The notes beneath the pieces were generated by a model. That model had not been told where the DNA came from, ran no database searches, and saw only the letters and a list, made by a program, of their open reading frames with translations. Positions 7,413-9,395 of a DNA stretch of 9,395 nt are shown here, in pieces. A program made the translations under genes and the position numbers. Origin of the DNA: JBMYYE01 sp049609065 (GTDB lineage: Bacteria > Pseudomonadota > Alphaproteobacteria > Rhodobacterales > Rhodobacteraceae); assembly GCA_049609065.1 (NCBI GenBank), contig JBMYYE010000095.1:1-9395 (forward strand). Direction: 5' to 3'. Within the stretch, counting starts at the first letter, position 1. Each line of letters begins with the position of its first letter.

Positions 7413-8293
7413 AGCGATCCCCCATTGTTATTGCCGCCCTGCTTGGGCACCGCCATCAGCCAGTCTTCGCCTGGAATATGAGGAAAGCCCCCAAAATTCA
7501 GGAAATTCGAAAACTTGTCTTTGCACGTGGCTTGGCGTTTATCGCAGCCTGCGATGAGCTTCACTTGATCCCCAAGATTGGGCAAAATGCGAATGCGATC
7601 CCAAAGCGCAACGTCACGCCCCGTATCCGTTTTTGCATCCACTTTGATAACCCCCTGAAGCCCCGCCGCAGGACCCGTGATCACCTCAAAACGGCCCCGT
7701 TCAAACCACCCAGGGTCATAACCTGCGCCCCCCGCGATCACGAAGTTCAGAGCGTTTTCATGGGACACGATCGTTCCCACACCTGTAAAAATAGGCGTAT
7801 CGAGGTTAAGCCCACAGCCCCCATCCCCAAGGACATGGGGACACGCCGGATGATAAACCCGCCCTTGGGGTTGATTGAGCCGCTCGGTCAAACCGCGCAG
7901 CTCCGCTTGAAAGGCACCACCACCACGGGTGATTTCCCCAAGCGCGCCCCGAAACAACACATGCCGTTGTTCGGGCGTTTCCCAATTGACGAGCCACGAC
8001 ACAACATCCGCCCCATCATAGCGCCCCGCAAGAATGTCTTCTTCGGTGATGCTCCCGTCTTTTAGGGCGCCTGCCGCTTCTGAGTTGTCAATCGACAAAC
8101 CAGAAGATTGATGCAGCATCGTCGCACTCACCCCCGTATCCGCCTTACACATGACCCCCTCAATTTCGAGATCCCGATCATGATCGGTAAAGCCATGGGC
8201 CGTCCCATCGCGGCGCGTCACAATCCACACATGGCACACCGTGGTCGCCCCCGTTTGCAGGTGACTAAGCAGATCCGTATCCATCACACTCAT
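7409..8293 (-). CDS. GTA gp13, tail hub protein (DUF2163 / phage BR0599 family)
   Basis: This 294-residue protein forms the tail-tip hub joining the distal tail protein to gp15. The N-terminal DUF2163 part covers about 1-165 (LQTGATTVCHVWIVTRRDG, FTDHDRDLEIEG, SGLSIDNSEAAG). The C-terminal BR0599-type part covers about 190-285 and ends in the typical FSNFLNFGGFPHIPG. Four cysteines, C151 and C160 (CPHVLGDGGC) and C250 and C257 (GCDKRQATC), have C-x8-C and C-x6-C spacing. This resembles the iron-sulfur cluster ligands of the phage lambda tail-tip protein gpL, so a bound Fe-S cluster is likely. The start at 8293 overlaps the gp12 stop codon (ATGA) with GAGG 7 nt upstream. A second in-frame ATG three codons later is possible but has a poorer site. 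Confidence 0.95.
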   Translation of the reverse strand: MSVMDTDLLSHLQTGATTVCHVWIVTRRDGTAHGFTDHDRDLEIEGVMCKADTGVSATMLHQSSGLSIDNSEAAGALKDGSITEEDILAGRYDGADVVSWLVNWETPEQRHVLFRGALGEITRGGGAFQAELRGLTERLNQPQGRVYHPACPHVLGDGGCGLNLDTPIFTGVGTIVSHENALNFVIAGGAGYDPGWFERGRFEVITGPAAGLQGVIKVDAKTDTGRDVALWDRIRILPNLGDQVKLIAGCDKRQATCKDKFSNFLNFGGFPHIPGEDWLMAVPKQGGNNNGGSL

Positions 8294-8922
8294 ACCCGCA
8301 CCTCAACAATTGGCACATCAGGCGCATCACCGGCCTGAAAACTGGCAACCGATGTTTGTATACGGTCCGTATCAAAACGCACTGGCACGTCAAATTCAAA
8401 TCCTGCGGTGATTTGCATCCCATCATCTGGGGCATGCACAAATGTGACTTCGCCCGTGTTAACATCCACGGTCCAGTCAATCGTTTCTGTGGCTTCAGTG
8501 CCCTGAATGCCCATTTTGACTGTGTTCACGACCACTTTTTGAATGGGGCGCGCATAGGACGCCCCGCCTGATTGATAGGTCTTCAAAAGCGGGAACACGG
8601 TTTTCACCCCATCGCCAATGGCAATCACTTGGTCTTCGAAATCAACATCCTCTGAGGCAGGTGCCGATTTGTAATCAGACCAATCCTTCCACCGAAATCC
8701 ATGCATTTGACCTTGGCGGGCTTCGAAAAATGCAATCAGCATTTCAAGATCCTCAAGCGAACGCATACCAATACCCGCATCATAGCGCCGACGCGAATGG
8801 GCCCAAGGCGTATTCCGTTCCTCTAACCCGTTCACAAGAGACACAATTTCCGTCCGCCGTTCTGGCCCACCAATGGAGCCAAAGCTCAAATTGGCAGGAA
8901 ATCTCACTTCGTGAAAGCTCAT
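8290..8922 (-). CDS. GTA gp12, distal tail protein (DUF2460, TIGR02217 type)
   Basis: This 210-residue protein is the distal tail subunit of RcGTA-like particles, forming a ring at the tail end that joins the tail tube to the hub. DUF2460 covers nearly the whole length. Recognisable stretches are FHEVRFPANLSFGSIGGPER near the N-terminus, then RRRYDAGIG, FFEARQGQMHGFRWKDW and DYKSAP. The C-terminal half has the YQSGGASYARPI region, and the protein ends with FEFDVPVRFDTDRI. No membrane segment or signal peptide is seen, as expected for a structural subunit. The start at 8922 is 9 bp after the gp11 stop codon. The TAG of gp11 overlaps the strong AGGAG site (8929-8933), which lies 6 nt before the ATG. 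The 3' end overlaps gp13 by 4 bp. Confidence 0.95.
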   Translation of the reverse strand: MSFHEVRFPANLSFGSIGGPERRTEIVSLVNGLEERNTPWAHSRRRYDAGIGMRSLEDLEMLIAFFEARQGQMHGFRWKDWSDYKSAPASEDVDFEDQVIAIGDGVKTVFPLLKTYQSGGASYARPIQKVVVNTVKMGIQGTEATETIDWTVDVNTGEVTFVHAPDDGMQITAGFEFDVPVRFDTDRIQTSVASFQAGDAPDVPIVEVRV

Positions 8923-8924
8923 GT

Positions 8925-8933
8925 CTCTCTCCT
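8925..8933 (-). promoter_or_regulatory. gp12 ribosome binding site overlapping the gp11 stop codon
   Basis: AGGAGAGAG on the minus strand begins within the TAG stop codon of gp11 and lies just before the gp12 ATG at 8922. Ribosomes finishing gp11 would be placed to restart on gp12, which indicates translational coupling. Confidence 0.7.
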
Positions 8934-9395
8934 ATTTATTGCGTTGACCGCGCGTCATGGCACGCGACATTTGATGGGCGATCTGACCTTGGGACCGCCT
9001 AAAACTTTCTGCATTTGGGGTGGAAATATTCATGACGACATTCATCGGCTGCCCTCCGCCGCTTGCGGCAATTCCAAGCCGCCCATCTGCGCCCCGTGAC
9101 AGCGGCATGATGGCCTCTGGTCCGGCTTCGCCCATCAATCCGGTGCCACCGCGCATCGGGAATGTGGTGGGCTGCGCCACAACACCGCCTTTGGCAAATG
9201 GCATCACCCGGCCCTGGGCAAAACTTCCGCCTTTTTCAAATTCCAGCATCCCGCCAAATATTGAAGACACCCCATTCGACACGAGATCCCCAACATGGTT
9301 CATCACCGGCTTCACCGCTGCCGAATAGGCCGTGTTGATCAGCGCATCCGATACTTTTTTAAGCGCATCTTCGAGCTTCATGCCGTCAAACACCA
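8932..9395 (-). CDS. GTA gp11, phage tail tape measure protein (5' end beyond the window)
   Basis: Only the C-terminal 154 codons or so are in the window; the frame runs open to the right edge with no convincing start. The tape measure protein sets tail length and is thought to be ejected with the DNA. RcGTA's is short, about 220 residues as I recall, so perhaps a third is missing here. Numbering from the GTG at 9393, residues 5-50 are amphipathic (KLEDALKKVSDALINTAYSA, then VGDLVSNGVSSIFGG). The family's conserved segment follows at 81-108 (GLMGEAGPEAIMPLSRG, then DGRLGI). This segment occurs at the C-terminal end of many tape measure proteins. The basic C-terminus (RAMTRGQRNK) ends at TAG 8932, which overlaps the gp12 ribosome binding site. 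gp10 and earlier head and tail genes would be expected to the right. Confidence 0.92.
   Translation of the reverse strand, partial: VFDGMKLEDALKKVSDALINTAYSAAVKPVMNHVGDLVSNGVSSIFGGMLEFEKGGSFAQGRVMPFAKGGVVAQPTTFPMRGGTGLMGEAGPEAIMPLSRGADGRLGIAASGGGQPMNVVMNISTPNAESFRRSQGQIAHQMSRAMTRGQRNK

Noticed and set aside
7478..8065. Plus-strand open frame of 195 codons opposite gp13
   Set aside because: It lies wholly antisense to a clear DUF2163 gene, its composition is Pro/Arg-rich, and it shows no recognisable domain.
2328..9395. Ordinary prophage remnant
   Set aside because: The gene order gp11-gp15, the short tape measure and the GTA TIM-barrel gp15 are specific to RcGTA-type clusters. No integrase, repressor, lysis gene or attachment repeat is seen in the window.

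Overview
The window comes from an alphaproteobacterium, most likely a Rhodobacterales (roseobacter-type) species of middling G+C (about 53-55% by eye). The evidence is a gene transfer agent (GTA) tail module in the order of the Rhodobacter capsulatus RcGTA cluster, next to serine acetyltransferase and pyruvate dehydrogenase E2 genes of alphaproteobacterial type.

Layout. At the left edge (1-1308, + strand) is pdhC, the E2 subunit of pyruvate dehydrogenase, missing only its first few codons. A perfect G+C hairpin flanked by A and T tracts (1312-1339) follows and can act as a terminator in both directions, because the next gene, cysE (1354-2151, - strand), converges on it. A 176-bp non-coding gap (2152-2327) holds the cysE ribosome binding site and a 9-bp inverted repeat. 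From 2328 to the right edge everything is on the - strand. In transcription order (right to left) it holds the C-terminal half or more of the tape measure protein (gp11), gp12 (distal tail, DUF2460), gp13 (hub, DUF2163), gp14 (NlpC/P60 cell-wall peptidase), gp15 (1310-residue tail-tip 'megatron' with a glycosidase-like TIM barrel) and a DUF2793 protein.

The tail genes are packed with gaps of 2-9 bp or overlaps of 4-8 bp, each with a Shine-Dalgarno sequence inside or just before the end of the preceding gene. This indicates one co-translated operon. All reading frames are intact and the visible catalytic or metal-binding residues are present: the gp14 Cys/His/His, the two gp15 TIM-barrel glutamates and four gp13 cysteines. 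The module looks maintained by selection, not decaying. gp11 sets tail length, gp12 and gp13 form the baseplate and hub, gp14 and gp15 would open the recipient's cell envelope, and the DUF2793 protein is a candidate envelope- or receptor-binding accessory.

No tRNA, rRNA, CRISPR array, IS element, integrase or attachment site was seen. The system is a known family. The least explained parts are the DUF2793 gene coupled to gp15 and the inverted repeat between the GTA operon and cysE.
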